64,000 nucleotides of DNA from Simmondsia chinensis (taxonomy: Eukaryota; Streptophyta; Magnoliopsida; Caryophyllales; Simmondsiaceae): assembly GCA_018398585.1 (NCBI GenBank), contig JAGTTD010000001.1, positions 28,217,438-28,281,437 on the forward strand, given 5' to 3'. Position numbers and translations under genes: made by a program. The stretch's first letter is position 1. Each line of letters starts with the position of its first letter. The notes under the pieces were generated by a model. That model made no database searches, was not told the DNA's origin, and worked only from the letters and a program-made list of their open reading frames with translations. Below, piece by piece: positions 45,852 through 55,568 of the stretch.

Positions 45852-47294
45852 TAACGCCTACTTGTTGTTTTCTTAGCAAGTGCACTAAGTTGTATCAAGT
45901 AATATAGAATGAGTAGAGTATCATCCCACGAGGATTGATTATTGAATGAGTACCGAAATTAGTAGATTCAACACAATTTTAAAGAGCAAACTTTGAGGAT
46001 TTTGATATGAAACAAAGCAAAATGAAAAACTAAATTTTTACTGATTTTTATGAAAAGGTTACTCATTTTAGATGGGTTTAATGATTTGGTAAGTTCTAAG
46101 GCATCCGATTTCAGCTAGTTGCATCAATATGCCTTTCTTTTCCCGATATTCAAGTTGTTATTATATGTTGATGGTCGAAAACCCTAATCTACTAAATATG
46201 CTCTCTCGAGCAACATTTAGCATACTCTTTTACATATTAACTCATCAATATCTTACATGAATTTAAATAAGAAAAGAGTTTTGACGATCATGGCTTTCAC
46301 TTAAGACCACACAAATTGCGTTATTCTTTCTTTAGCATTCACTTAATTTATGGTGTTTATCACTTTAGCAATCATCATAAATCTCCTCTCGGACTGATTA
46401 TGAATCATTATAGGCTTTGAATGGTGATAAAGCATTACAAACTCATGAAGAACAATAATAAACACTTTAACCACACAATAAACAAAATATTGAATACGTT
46501 GAATTAGAAAAGAGCGTATATTCCAAATTAAGATACATCATAGCCTTGGAAAAACAAAATTAGTTTTTGATAGACATAATATAAAGAAAAACTAAGACAA
46601 AATCTATGAACTTTAAAGAAGAAAAGGATATAAAGAACTTAAAAATGCGAAATTACAAACCAAACTTTCCTTCCTTCCTTTATTCTTCTTCCTCTCGGTT
46701 TCTATCCTACTTCTTCTACTTTCTTTTGTGTTTTTGCTGATTGAATTAATGCTAAAATACCTCCCAAAAACTCCTATTTATAGTGTTTGAGGTTTGGAGT
46801 ACTTGAAATAAAAAATTACATAAGCTTCTTCCTTATTGCACCACCTTGTCGCCCCTGCTTACAACTTGTTTCAAGTTGCTGCTTTTGCTTTTTTGTACAG
46901 TTTTTTCAGCTTTTCACCTCCCAAATTCAGAGTTTACATCAACTTGGATGTGTTCTTGAAGTGTACAATGCATCCTTGCTCATGATTTTTGCATTTTGCC
47001 ACCCATTTTTCTTGTTGAAATGAATTTTACATGTTCTTGATGTGTTAGTGCTTAACCGCGAGAAATGTTGTGTTTTGCCCAACTTTTTGCTTTTGTTTGG
47101 TGTTTTTTGCATTGACTTGTTGGTGTTGATGATAAAACCTAGCAAGATTTAGCATAGAATGAGTGTCTTTGCCAAGAAATAGCAATAGGAGTGAAAAAGA
47201 GCAAAGTGATTAAAAGCGATAAAAATTTGATGTAAAATGGCTAGAAAATGAACCTAATTGATATGAACAATTATATACTAAATTGGAATTATCA
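45852..47294 (-). repeat. 5' LTR of element F
   Basis: 1443 bp. The gag-side end has mutated from TGATGC to TAACGC. The outer end TTATCA is followed by TSD atgcc. Confidence 0.92.
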
Positions 47295-48672
47295 ATGCCT
47301 AGCCACAAGCAAGCAACTTATTAATTCCTAGCCACTTGTATGCAATGCAACTTCATTAATTAAACAAATGTACTTATATAGTATTGGAAGTTTGAACTAG
47401 GAAATTAAGAATATAAAATTTAAATTCGGAATGCTATGAAAAATTTTTATCACGTGAAAAAAAATATTTTTATTGTAGATTTTCATCGGTCGTGGGTCTG
47501 GTACTCGAGTTTTTCGATTTCGGACAAGTCCAGACAGTGAACCGGACAGAGCCAGACCAAATTTTATTCACCCCTACTCATGTGGTAGTTATAGTGATGG
47601 AGCAGGGCCCACGTAAACCTTTTTTCATACATTTACTAGCCAGGAACTGGGGTGGAGATAAACTCAAGAGCTCAGCAGTCCACTTATAAGCTCAGGTCAA
47701 TCAGAGTTTTAGGCCTCGCACCCTTGACTTATAATAACTCGAATGAGTTAGAGTCTGACAAGATTTAGGTGGAGCAAATCATATTTGGGTCATTGGATGA
47801 GTACCAATGCAATAAAGGTTAGTCCTTGGTCATCAAAGCCCTTAAACAATGGCACAAACCTAAGTTCACCTGACTTATTAAGCAGTGATAGTAGTGCTAA
47901 GACCAATGTAATCAAAGTAAAGCCTTGGCCGTTAAAGCCTTAAACTAAAGCCTTAATTCTTAACTCATCAATTTTTGGGGATAGATTAAAATGACGAGTT
48001 CATACCTGAACCCGAAGAATTGTATTAATCTGATGGAAGAAAGTACATTAAGATCTACGCCAAGCTAAGAAGTTATGCTAGTCAAGGTAAAAGCACAAGT
48101 GTGCTGTAATGAAGCTTGAAGAAGTTTGTATGAGTAGAGCTGGACACTTTTCAACTAAAATAGTGTCTCTTATTTATAGAAAAACAAAATAACTGCTACT
48201 CCCTAATTTCACCGCATTTTCTTCCCTTGTTTGCCTCAAAGCTTCTTTGGTCCATGAATGGGTAGTGAACGTGCCTCTACTTTGGTGTGCTCGAGTATCT
48301 TTTTGGAAGCTCATGTCTACTTTTTCAATTGAAGTCCTTTCTAGATGCCCCACGTTCTGTTGGATAAGCTTGAAGCTCACACATCTGAAATTACGCTCCA
48401 AGTATCTACCTTGTCCTTGGAGACCACCTGTCTTGCAGCTTCCTAGGAACTTCCTTGTGCTTGAGCTCCTTTTATCCCCTCAACCATATCGAGCGTCAAG
48501 TGGATGATACCCTTGTCTAAGTTTTAAACTCCTCTTGCAGCTGAGCTCGAGATGCCGTTACCTTAACATCAAAAGGTCTTACCTTCCTTGAGAAGGGCCT
48601 CACATGACAAGCACGTGGCATTTTGCTCAAAACGACGTCGTCCAAACTTCATTTGAATTTGGGGTGTAAACA

Positions 48673-49030
48673 TATGCCTCTGATCTTCTTCTTTCATGAT
48701 TTCCTTTCCGGAGAAATAATCGTTCAAGCCTTCTACTCCTCTTAAGCTAAGTATTTTATGCTCATTTTACTGAAGACTTTGTTAGTTATAGGAATAGGGA
48801 GGAAGTTTCATTCCTAACAGCCCTTATTACTATTTTATGGGATTGATACTGACTTGAGAATAGAGGGCTCCCTCATGGGTTATCCATGGGCCCCTATAAC
48901 GTTTGTTTGATCTTGCGGGAAATATTAAGTCAGGCGCGTAGCTAGAGCTTGAATTCAGCTCATTCTAGCGAACCACACCTCATACATAACTCAAATATGG
49001 TGAATAAGCACAATGACCTCAAGCATCACA
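48673..49030 (+). repeat. LTR remnant of element H
   Basis: Sequence between the end of C and the primer-binding site, ending CATCACA. C appears to have inserted in this LTR, with the rest lying beyond the left window edge. Identification rests on the primer-binding site only. Confidence 0.5.
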
Positions 49031-49036
49031 AACTGA

Positions 49037-49055
49037 TTGGCACCATCTGTGGGAA
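49037..49055 (+). promoter_or_regulatory. Primer-binding site of element H
   Basis: TTGGCACCATCTGTGGGAA, close to the TTGGCGCC-TCTGTGGGAA form I associate with Tat-lineage plant elements. Lies six bases after a CA. Confidence 0.65.
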
Positions 49056-49189
49056 GGATCATAACCTCAAGCCTGGCTGGGTATTTCTTATGAGGTTCAA
49101 ATATTTTTAATATCAGGTGAGTTAAATTTCAGCATTTTTTGGTCTCTTTTGAATTGTTTTTGATAAGAATGAGCTTACTCAGGAAAAAT

Positions 49190-49790
49190 TAATCAAAGGA
49201 GCTTCCTTGTATCCTTGAACCTACAAAGAAATTTCTTTGAGCAAAAACCAATTACTTTTACATCTTTTTACCTATGTAAAGTACATCCTTGAACCTGTAA
49301 AGAGGCTTGCTTGAGTAAAAATCAAGTATTTTTGCATCCCTTTTTACCTCTTTCAAACATTCTTGATCAATAAAAGAGATTTGCTTGGATAAAAGTCAAG
49401 TACTTTTACATCGTTTTTACCTTTTTAAAGTATATCTTCGAACCTATTGCTTGAGTTATTTTGGTAGGTCAATTAACGCCACAGATGGCGAAAGAATTAT
49501 CGTATGCCCCAGAAGATAGATTATTACGAGCCATATTTGGCATTCAGGTATCCACTTCAAAAGAAATTCATCTAAAACTACCTATAGGTGGTAGGGGTCG
49601 AGTTATTGATGTGAGATGGATCCAGAAAAAAGAGGGTTCTAGTTATAATCCATAAAAAATTCGTAAATCAAGTACTTTTATATTATTTTTCCCTCTTTTA
49701 AGAATATCCTTGAAATACAAAGAGATTTGCTTGGGTAAAATCAAGTATTATTATATTTGTTTTACTTCTTTTATATATCTTCTTTGATAA
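49190..49790 (+). repeat. Tandem array of a roughly 83-bp unit, interrupted by plastid DNA
   Basis: About six units share caagtacttttacatc-tttttacct, a cctTGAACct-type box and aaagagatttgcttgg-taaaa. Copies lie at about 49190-49460 and, after the plastid insert, 49665-49790. Confidence 0.8.
49461..49665 (+). pseudogene. rpoB: Nuclear plastid-DNA insert: fragment of rpoB
   Basis: About 200 bp encode 64 open codons that match the plastid RNA polymerase beta subunit: [49 protein letters not shown] and GSSYNP, with only a few substitutions relative to the plant protein as I know it. The conserved block [12 protein letters not shown] is unmistakable. There is no start and the frame ends in the repeat, so it cannot be functional. 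It splits one unit of the 83-bp array. A nuclear insert is inferred because both flanks are retroelement repeats. Confidence 0.92.
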
Positions 49791-50440
49791 AATATTCAAA
49801 AAATATCATTGTCACATAGAGCTCTTCAAAGGGCTTCATTTTGATAGGTGATTCGATTCGTAACTCTTCGCGGATTGAAAGTTATACCCGTTATAAGTCA
49901 CTGGGTCAAGTTATATAACCACTACACGCGCAAAAAGTGCACTTCATCTTTTATATATTTTCTTTGATCAAAAATTAAAAACATCATCACGATTACATAT
50001 AGCTCTTCAAGAGCTTCATTTTGATACGATCCGTAATTCTTCACGGATTGAATATTATGCCCGTTATAAGTCACCAAGTCAAGTTATATAACCAGTATGT
50101 GCAGAAAAAGCACAATTTGCCTTTTATATATTTTCTTCAATCAAAAAAAAAAAATCATTACGATTACATAGATCTCTTTAAGAGCTTTGTTTTGATAGGT
50201 AATTCAATCTGTAACTCTTCACGGATTGAAAGTTATGCCCATTATATGTCACAGGGTTAAGTTATATAGCAATTAACATGCCGGAAAAAAGCCCACTTCA
50301 TCTTTTTTATCCTTTATTTGGTTAAAAATATGAGAAACTGTTATGGTTGCATAGAACTCTTCTAAAACTTTGTTTTGATAGGTGGCTCGCTCTGTAACTC
50401 CCTGCAGATAAAACGTTATGTTCGTTTAAAGTTACATGAT
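49790..50440 (+). repeat. Tandem array of a 171-183-bp unit
   Basis: About 3.5 units. The box (a/g)catag-a-ctctt recurs at 49814, 49995, 50166 and 50349. Each unit also has gataggtgattcgatt-type, taactcttcacggattgaaagt, gttataagtcac and tcttttatatattttcttt. The period is close to a nucleosome repeat, like many satellites. Confidence 0.85.
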
Positions 50441-50459
50441 GCTTTATATATTTTAAATA

Positions 50460-51190
50460 TAAGCTTTAAACCATTTGACTACTTTGTCTGTCACCTTTCA
50501 ACGACCACCGTCATCTTCCTCAATCACCACCAGCAGTACCACCAAACCGCCGTGAACACCAACAAACCACCATCAACACCACCATTAATACCGTTATCAA
50601 CTACCCGCCTACCACAGTACCTGCTGTGTCACCCTACTTGCTGTGTTCCACTACTCTCCACCTTACTAACCGCTGTGTTCTGCTACCCACTGCCATACTA
50701 CCTGCCGGGTTACACTACCCGCCGATGTTCAACGCAAAAGACCATGGCGCGATGCTTGGAATTCTAGCATCGTTTCACTGTTCACATGCGAAGTCGTGAT
50801 GCTTTGTCAACCACCCCTTCACAAATCACCGTCATATTCTTCGACGACGACCATCGCTGCAATGCCCTGAATTCAAACCACCATCACTCCTTACAAAAAC
50901 CTCTGTATGACACTCCATATTCTGGCCATTATCGTCTTTCTCGAAAATTGCAGCTGTGTGACGCTTCGCTTAACACGGCAACGACACTTCACCTGCCTCT
51001 GCTTTCACTGCGCATAACCGCCCACAAATCCAGACCACCACCACACGTGATTCTGCATGCATATGCATGCATACACAACACCAGTAGCCCATATCAACCA
51101 CAACCAGTTCGCAACACTACCTCTACGCGCTGGCCACCGCCGTGCTAGGTAGCCCACCACCTGTGATTCTCTCTCCTCCTCTTCAAACCC
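50460..51190 (+). other. C- and CAC-rich stretch, no supported gene
   Basis: GC-richer sequence with many cacc, ccgctgtgt and ctacccgcc motifs, and open frames at 50375-50767 and 50786-51148. The predicted proteins are low-complexity Thr/Pro/Leu-rich with no recognisable domain. I treat it as simple-sequence-derived DNA. Confidence 0.5.
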
Positions 51191-52190
51191 TAATTTGGGT
51201 CATTTTTCATTTACAATCTTAGTTTAATTCAACTACAAAGGGTTAATTTTCATTACAATTTAGTATAATCCAATCCGAAAGGGTTAATTTTCATTACAAT
51301 CTCAATTTAATTCAACTCTAATTTGGGTCAATTTTTATTACAATCTTATATTAATTTCAACCAAAAGTGGTTAATTTTCATTACAATTTTAGTTTAATGC
51401 AACCCAAAAGGGTTAATTTATCAATTTAATTCAACCGTAATTTGGATCAATTTTCAATGCAATCTTAGTTAATTCAACTCTCGGGGTTAATTTTCATTAT
51501 AATCTTATTTTAATTCAATCTTAAAGGGTTAATTTTCATTACAATCTCAATTTAATTCAACCCAATTTGGATCATTTTTTGATACAATCTTAGTTTAATT
51601 CAACTTTAAGGGGTTAATTTTCATAACAATTTTAGTTTAATTCAACATCAAAGCGTTAATTTTTATTAAATATCAATTTGGTTCAACCTTAATTGGGTCA
51701 ATTTCTATTAAGTCAACCCTAAAGGGTTAATTTTTATTACAATTTTAGTTTAGTTCGACCCTTCTAAAGGGTTAATTTTCATTACAATCTCAATTTAATT
51801 CAGCCCTAATCTGGTTTAATTTCCATTATAATCTTAGTTTGACTCAACCTTAAAGCTTAATTTTTATTACAATTTTAGTTTAATTCAACCCTAATTGGGT
51901 CAAATTCTCATTATAATCTTAGTTTAATTCAACCCTAAACGGGTCAATTTTCATCACAATCTCAATTTAAGTCGACCCTAATTTAACCAATTTTGTTACA
52001 ATCTCAGTTTAATTCAACGTAGATTTAATTTCATTACAATCTCAGATTAGTTCAACCCCCGACTGAATAAATTTTTGTTAAAATCTCTGTCTGGTTCAAT
52101 CCTAAATGGGCTCATTTTCGTAACAATTTTAGTTTACTTCAACCCTGATTAAATTATTTTTTGTTACATTTGTTATATTATACAACTAAA
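51190..52190 (+). repeat. Minisatellite: about 22 copies of a roughly 43-bp unit
   Basis: The unit reads approximately gggttaattttcattacaat then ctcagtttaattcaaccct (variants such as atttgggtcaatttt). Copies start every 38-48 bp from about 51190 to 52190. Most carry attca(a)cc and ttttcattacaatct with scattered changes. No coding frame. Confidence 0.88.
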
Positions 52191-52387
52191 CCATAAAGTG
52201 ATCGATTTTTTTTGTCATAATCCTAGTTGTACTAAGCCTTGCTTTAATCACCCTTCCTTACAGTATATATAATATATGCTTAAATAAGTTAACTAACGCA
52301 TATAGCAATTCCATAAATTGGGAAGAGCCAAAGGAAGAACTAAAGTGAAGAGCGGGTATTAGCTATGAAGTGAGATTACTGCTCTTA

Positions 52388-52953
52388 GGCTGCGTTTGGT
52401 TTAGCGTTTTAATAGCTTAAAGCTGTGAAAAAGCTCTTTTTGACTGTAGGCTTGCGTTTGGCTGGCAAAAAAGATCTTTTCATATCTTTTTCAAAGCTTA
52501 AATAGAACGATAAAAAAGCTGTCTTATAACTAAGCAGAAAAAGATACAAAACTGGATCATTTTAATAGCTTATTTTAGAGAAATGCTTTAAAACATTATA
52601 TTAATATTAAATCTTTACTATTATAACCTACTTTTACTTGTTATCACCACTCTCACCGGCCAACCTATCTCTTATGGTCCTAGGTCACTACAATCACCAC
52701 TTTCCACTACCATAACCAACTATTATCATAATCTTTTCTTACCTACTATAATTAGATAATTTGTATTATTAAGTCATTTTTATGATTATAGTAGATAAGT
52801 TACTTTTTTAACTTGTATTGAAATGCTTTATTTTGTAAAAAAGATCTCTCTGCACTGCACAACCGAGCACTTCACTGTAAAAAGATTCAGATCTTAAATA
52901 AATAGATCTTATTGAAATAGATAAACTGAAAAAAAGCTGAACCAAATGCACCC
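52388..52953. mobile_element. MITE-4, Tourist-like (PIF/Harbinger-type)
   Basis: 566 bp with ends GGCTGCGTTTGGTTTAGC and, on the complement, GGGTGCATTTGGTTCAGC, flanked by tta on both sides (52385-52387, 52954-52956). The TTA duplication and the GTTTGGTT end are typical of PIF/Harbinger MITEs. The interior is AT-rich and non-coding. Confidence 0.85.
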
Positions 52954-52956
52954 TTA

Positions 52957-54440
52957 GCCATTGTCAGGAAAAGGGTGTGCTGGTGTTAATGCTCTCTAGT
53001 TAAGTTAAAAGGTCTTTTCCTTTTTGTTATGCTATACTATTCTTATGTATTATGTCTCTTGTAGCAATGGAATCTTCAATTATAAAAAAGAAAAAATGAA
53101 TGTGTTATGCCCAAAAGTCTTGTATAACTAGAATCATATCACATGGTTTGAAAATAACATGTCTTGTAATTATAAAGTCTTGTAGTTATTCATAGATGGT
53201 TTCCTCGGCTGGTTGAACATAATTCTTATTACAATTATTGCTCAAGTAAATTCTGACTGGATCAATTTTTTTTACATTTCATTCTTATCCAGTTAAACCC
53301 CAATCCTATCGACCCCCATGGATTTACATTTTACAGCAATTGAACTTGTCAACCCTAATTTTAGTTCTAAAGCTTTTATGGCAATTGTTTTATACCTCAA
53401 CCCTACCAGGCGGTTCACCTTTCTGATATGCTCAATTATTATATAAAGTCAAAAAACATGTTTTTTATCACGAGAGCCTCAACTAGGCAAATTTGTCTCA
53501 TTCATTAACAAGTAACTAATTTCCTTTGCACACGCTATTAAGAATGAAGAAGATGCTGGTTTCCATTTGTTGATCTCATATGAATCAAAAATTCATTTGA
53601 GGATACCCTTTGTTAAAAATCATATTCTATAGTTGCTTTCTATTGCTCATTTTCATTGCGAGGATCACTTACAAGATGCAAGCAAAACTTTATTAAGAAA
53701 ATGTCTGCATCACTTGCATTCTGCAAATGCCACATCCATTTAGATTCTTCCTGTTACAAGTTGACTAATAAGGCTGCAACATTGCATTTTAATTCATTTG
53801 AACCTAACTAAATCCTTAATTGTTGTGGTTTCGATTTAATCAACCTTCGCAACAATGCTACTTTAAATCAAACTCCAAATGAATTAGTCTTTGTCATAGT
53901 TCCACTCTAGCGGATTTCTATTTAGATCAACTTTTGCTCCAATTCTAGTCTAACCAAACTCTGTCCTGAATGAACTCTTGCTACGACTTCTAGTTCTACT
54001 AAACCATAACTAAATCAGTGCCTCATTATAACTTCATCTTTTAAGATTTTCAATTACAGATTTATTCATGTACCCTCTCACAAAGGCACAATTAGAAAAG
54101 TTAATAAAAGTTCAATTTTTTTAATTAATACTTTTCTGATTATGATTATAAGAACTTTAATCTTGGCACTGAATCCCTAAGTGGGTGTTAGATCTAAACT
54201 TCCAAAATAAGAAGAAAGAAACCAAGACTAAGGTGCTGTTGCCCATAAAATTTTATTTACTTGCCGTGTATTAACATGCCCCTTATTTTCCTGCAAAGCA
54301 TTAGCAAATGCTATTGAATTAAAAAAGATGAAATCCCACTATACCCAACCTACTTAATAGGGCTGTGCGATGTCATCATCCCTCGAGACTTGACGTCGTT
54401 ATTGTTATGTACCTTTCAGTAATGTTGTTTAACCTAGCCA
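52957..54440. other. AT-rich stretch without recognised feature
   Basis: No open frame with a recognisable domain. Short phrases such as caaccctaattttagtt (near 53350) look like very decayed copies of the 51190-52190 minisatellite. Otherwise I see nothing. Confidence 0.5.
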
Positions 54441-54932
54441 AATTAGGTAAGATTGAAGATCAATAAAGAGTTCGAGATAAAAACAGTTTCATAGATAATG
54501 AGGGCGCAAGGGCGCGTTCGGCCTCGTACGGCCGTGATCTTTACATCCCCGTGATCCCATTCTTCTGTAAAATCTTCTAAGCTACTCCAATTGTCGTTTC
54601 TATCAAGATTTGAGAGAGTTGAGGGTAATGCTGATGATTGGAGTAGGACACAGGATCTTGCCTTCCAAGATCTCATCTATGCATCTCTTGGTGGCTTTCC
54701 TCGCTTCCTGTTGATCCTTGTTGCGGTGGTGGTGGTGGTGGTTGTTGGTGTTGCATTTTCTCTCTCCTCTATGGCACTCTCCTAGTTTATCTTGTGATGA
54801 TCCTTCCCCAAATGAGCGAATCTGGGTAAAGTCCTTCTTCTCATTAATTTGCTCTTTGATACTACAAAATTGCTGAATTGGTTTGTGTTTTGTGGTTTGC
54901 TTCACGTTCTGGCCCGGGATTTTCTTGAACCC

Positions 54933-54962
54933 CTGTTTTCTGTTAAAACAGGGGGGCCCCCT
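54933..54962. other. Hairpin in the LINE leader
   Basis: CCCCTGTTTT and AAAACAGGGG pair across a five-base loop (ctgtt), followed by a GGCCCCCTTT stretch. The stem is GC-capped and strong. Confidence 0.75.
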
Positions 54963-55234
54963 TTCACTGCTTAGGGGGTCCTCTTCCCCTCATTTTTCTT
55001 GGGTTCTGATTGTTTGTTTGGGTAGCTTCTTGGTTGCTTTGCATTTTCGCTTTGTTTGAGTTTCGAATTTGAGTTGCTGCTCTCGGCTCGATCTTCAATC
55101 GATCTTCTCTTGCTTCGCTGAGGTTCATGATGTATGATTGTTGTTTGGACTTGTGAGCAACTTGTTTTGGATCACCAATCTTGTTGGGACTACTTCTTGT
55201 GATAAATCTTGCTTCCCTTAGTCCATTACCTGAT

Positions 55235-55480
55235 TTTTTGGGAAGTTGGTGGTGGTTGGGGTTTTATTCGGTGGGGTTTGTGGTGGTTGAGGTGGTGGTT
55301 TGTGGGGTGGTTTGGTGGTGGTAGTGGAAGCTTGGTGGAGATGGTGGTGTGGCGCATCAGCGCGTGGCCTCGTTTGGTGGTGGGTTGGTGGCCTGAAGGT
55401 GGAGGGGCTATGGTCTGTGGTGGTGGCGCGTGGTCTTGACTAGTGGGGGAGGGTGGTTTGTTGGTGGGTGGGTTTGTTAG
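55235..55480 (+). repeat. GGT-rich simple repeat in the LINE leader
   Basis: Dense runs of ggtggtgg, ggttggtgg, gtgggg and related, with very few C on this strand, giving high G-quadruplex potential. Its Trp/Gly-rich open frame (55209-55439) is a by-product of the repeat and is not called as a gene. Confidence 0.8.
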
Positions 55481-55568
55481 GTAGCTGGGTGGTTGTTTTG
55501 GACTTTGGGTCAAGAAGGTTGTAGCTATTTTGGGTGGTTGAAGATTCCTCTTTAATCACTTAAGATAT

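Larger units (their letters stand above)
27941..47294 (-). mobile_element. Element F: Athila-like Ty3/gypsy with gag and protease only
   Basis: Exact TSD atgcc (27936-27940 and 47295-47299). LTRs are 1416 and 1443 bp. On the minus strand the order is LTR, a primer-binding site of the Athila type (complement of ccccggtaatggtacca, 45828-45844), gag, zinc-knuckle region, protease, long non-coding region with repeats, purine tract TAAGTTTGGGGATA (about 34495-34508) and LTR. Without G and F2 it is about 7.4 kb. RT, RNase H and integrase are absent although gag, protease and both LTRs remain. Confidence 0.9.
27523..47576. mobile_element. MITE-3, hAT-type, split by element F
   Basis: The left part is 27523-27940 (TAGGGCTGCGCATCGGTC...) and the right part 47300-47576 (ends ATTCACCCCTA). 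The 8-bp flanks ctcaagtg (27515-27522) and ctcatgtg (47577-47584) match at seven of eight positions. The interior has GGTC/GACCGG motifs like MITE-1 and MITE-2. Net length is about 0.7 kb. Confidence 0.85.
571..48672 (-). mobile_element. Element C: Tat-lineage Ty3/gypsy retrotransposon, multiply interrupted
   Basis: On the minus strand the order is LTR (48672 down to 27144), primer-binding site (about 27141-27121), gag (27143-24315), gag end and protease (16444-14013), then RT, RNase H and a second RNase H (2513-571). Integrase and the 3' LTR lie beyond the left edge. The segments join in sense once A (TSD gggat), K (TSD tga), MITE-2, MITE-3 with F, and Z are removed. The second RNase H-like domain after the gypsy RNase H, and similarity to H, place it in the Tat/Ogre group. 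Its right end (GTAAACA at 48672) is followed by tatgc, one copy of the expected TSD. It sits in the LTR of H. Confidence 0.85.
27144..48672 (-). repeat. 5' LTR of element C, split by MITE-3 and F
   Basis: The pieces are 27144-27522 and 47577-48672, about 1.47 kb net. On the minus strand it starts TGTTTACACCCC (48672) and ends TGCAAACA (27144). A minus-strand TATA box (TCTATAAATA) is at 48171-48180. It contains a tandem duplication of about 137 bp near its gag-proximal end. It is followed on the right by tatgc, the presumed TSD copy. Confidence 0.78.

Noticed and set aside
38925..47294. Reading the four Athila-like LTRs as one element with tandem LTRs
   Set aside because: Exact aatga and atgcc duplications pair them as 38925/43844 and 27941/45852, with separate primer-binding sites.
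47492..47689. 65-codon ORF across the right end of MITE-3
   Set aside because: It spans a MITE-LTR junction and has no coding features.
48640..48672. ACGACGTCGT near the C LTR edge as a regulatory site
   Set aside because: A 10-bp palindrome is short, lies at the very start of the LTR, and there is no second LTR to show conservation.
49461..49665. Plastid genome contig or functional rpoB
   Set aside because: Only about 200 bp match; both sides are nuclear retroelement repeat; no start or continuation.
50375..51148. Two adjoining + strand open frames rich in Thr, Pro, Leu and His
   Set aside because: Low-complexity translation of cacc/ccgc-rich DNA between tandem arrays; no domain, no splice or start context, frames not continuous.
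51190..52190. Regular direct repeats that could suggest a CRISPR array
   Set aside because: Repeats are contiguous and degenerate with no unique spacers, and the DNA is plant nuclear.
55209..55439. Trp/Gly-rich 76-codon ORF
   Set aside because: Direct product of the GGT-rich simple repeat; the opposite-strand Pro/His-rich ORF is equally open.
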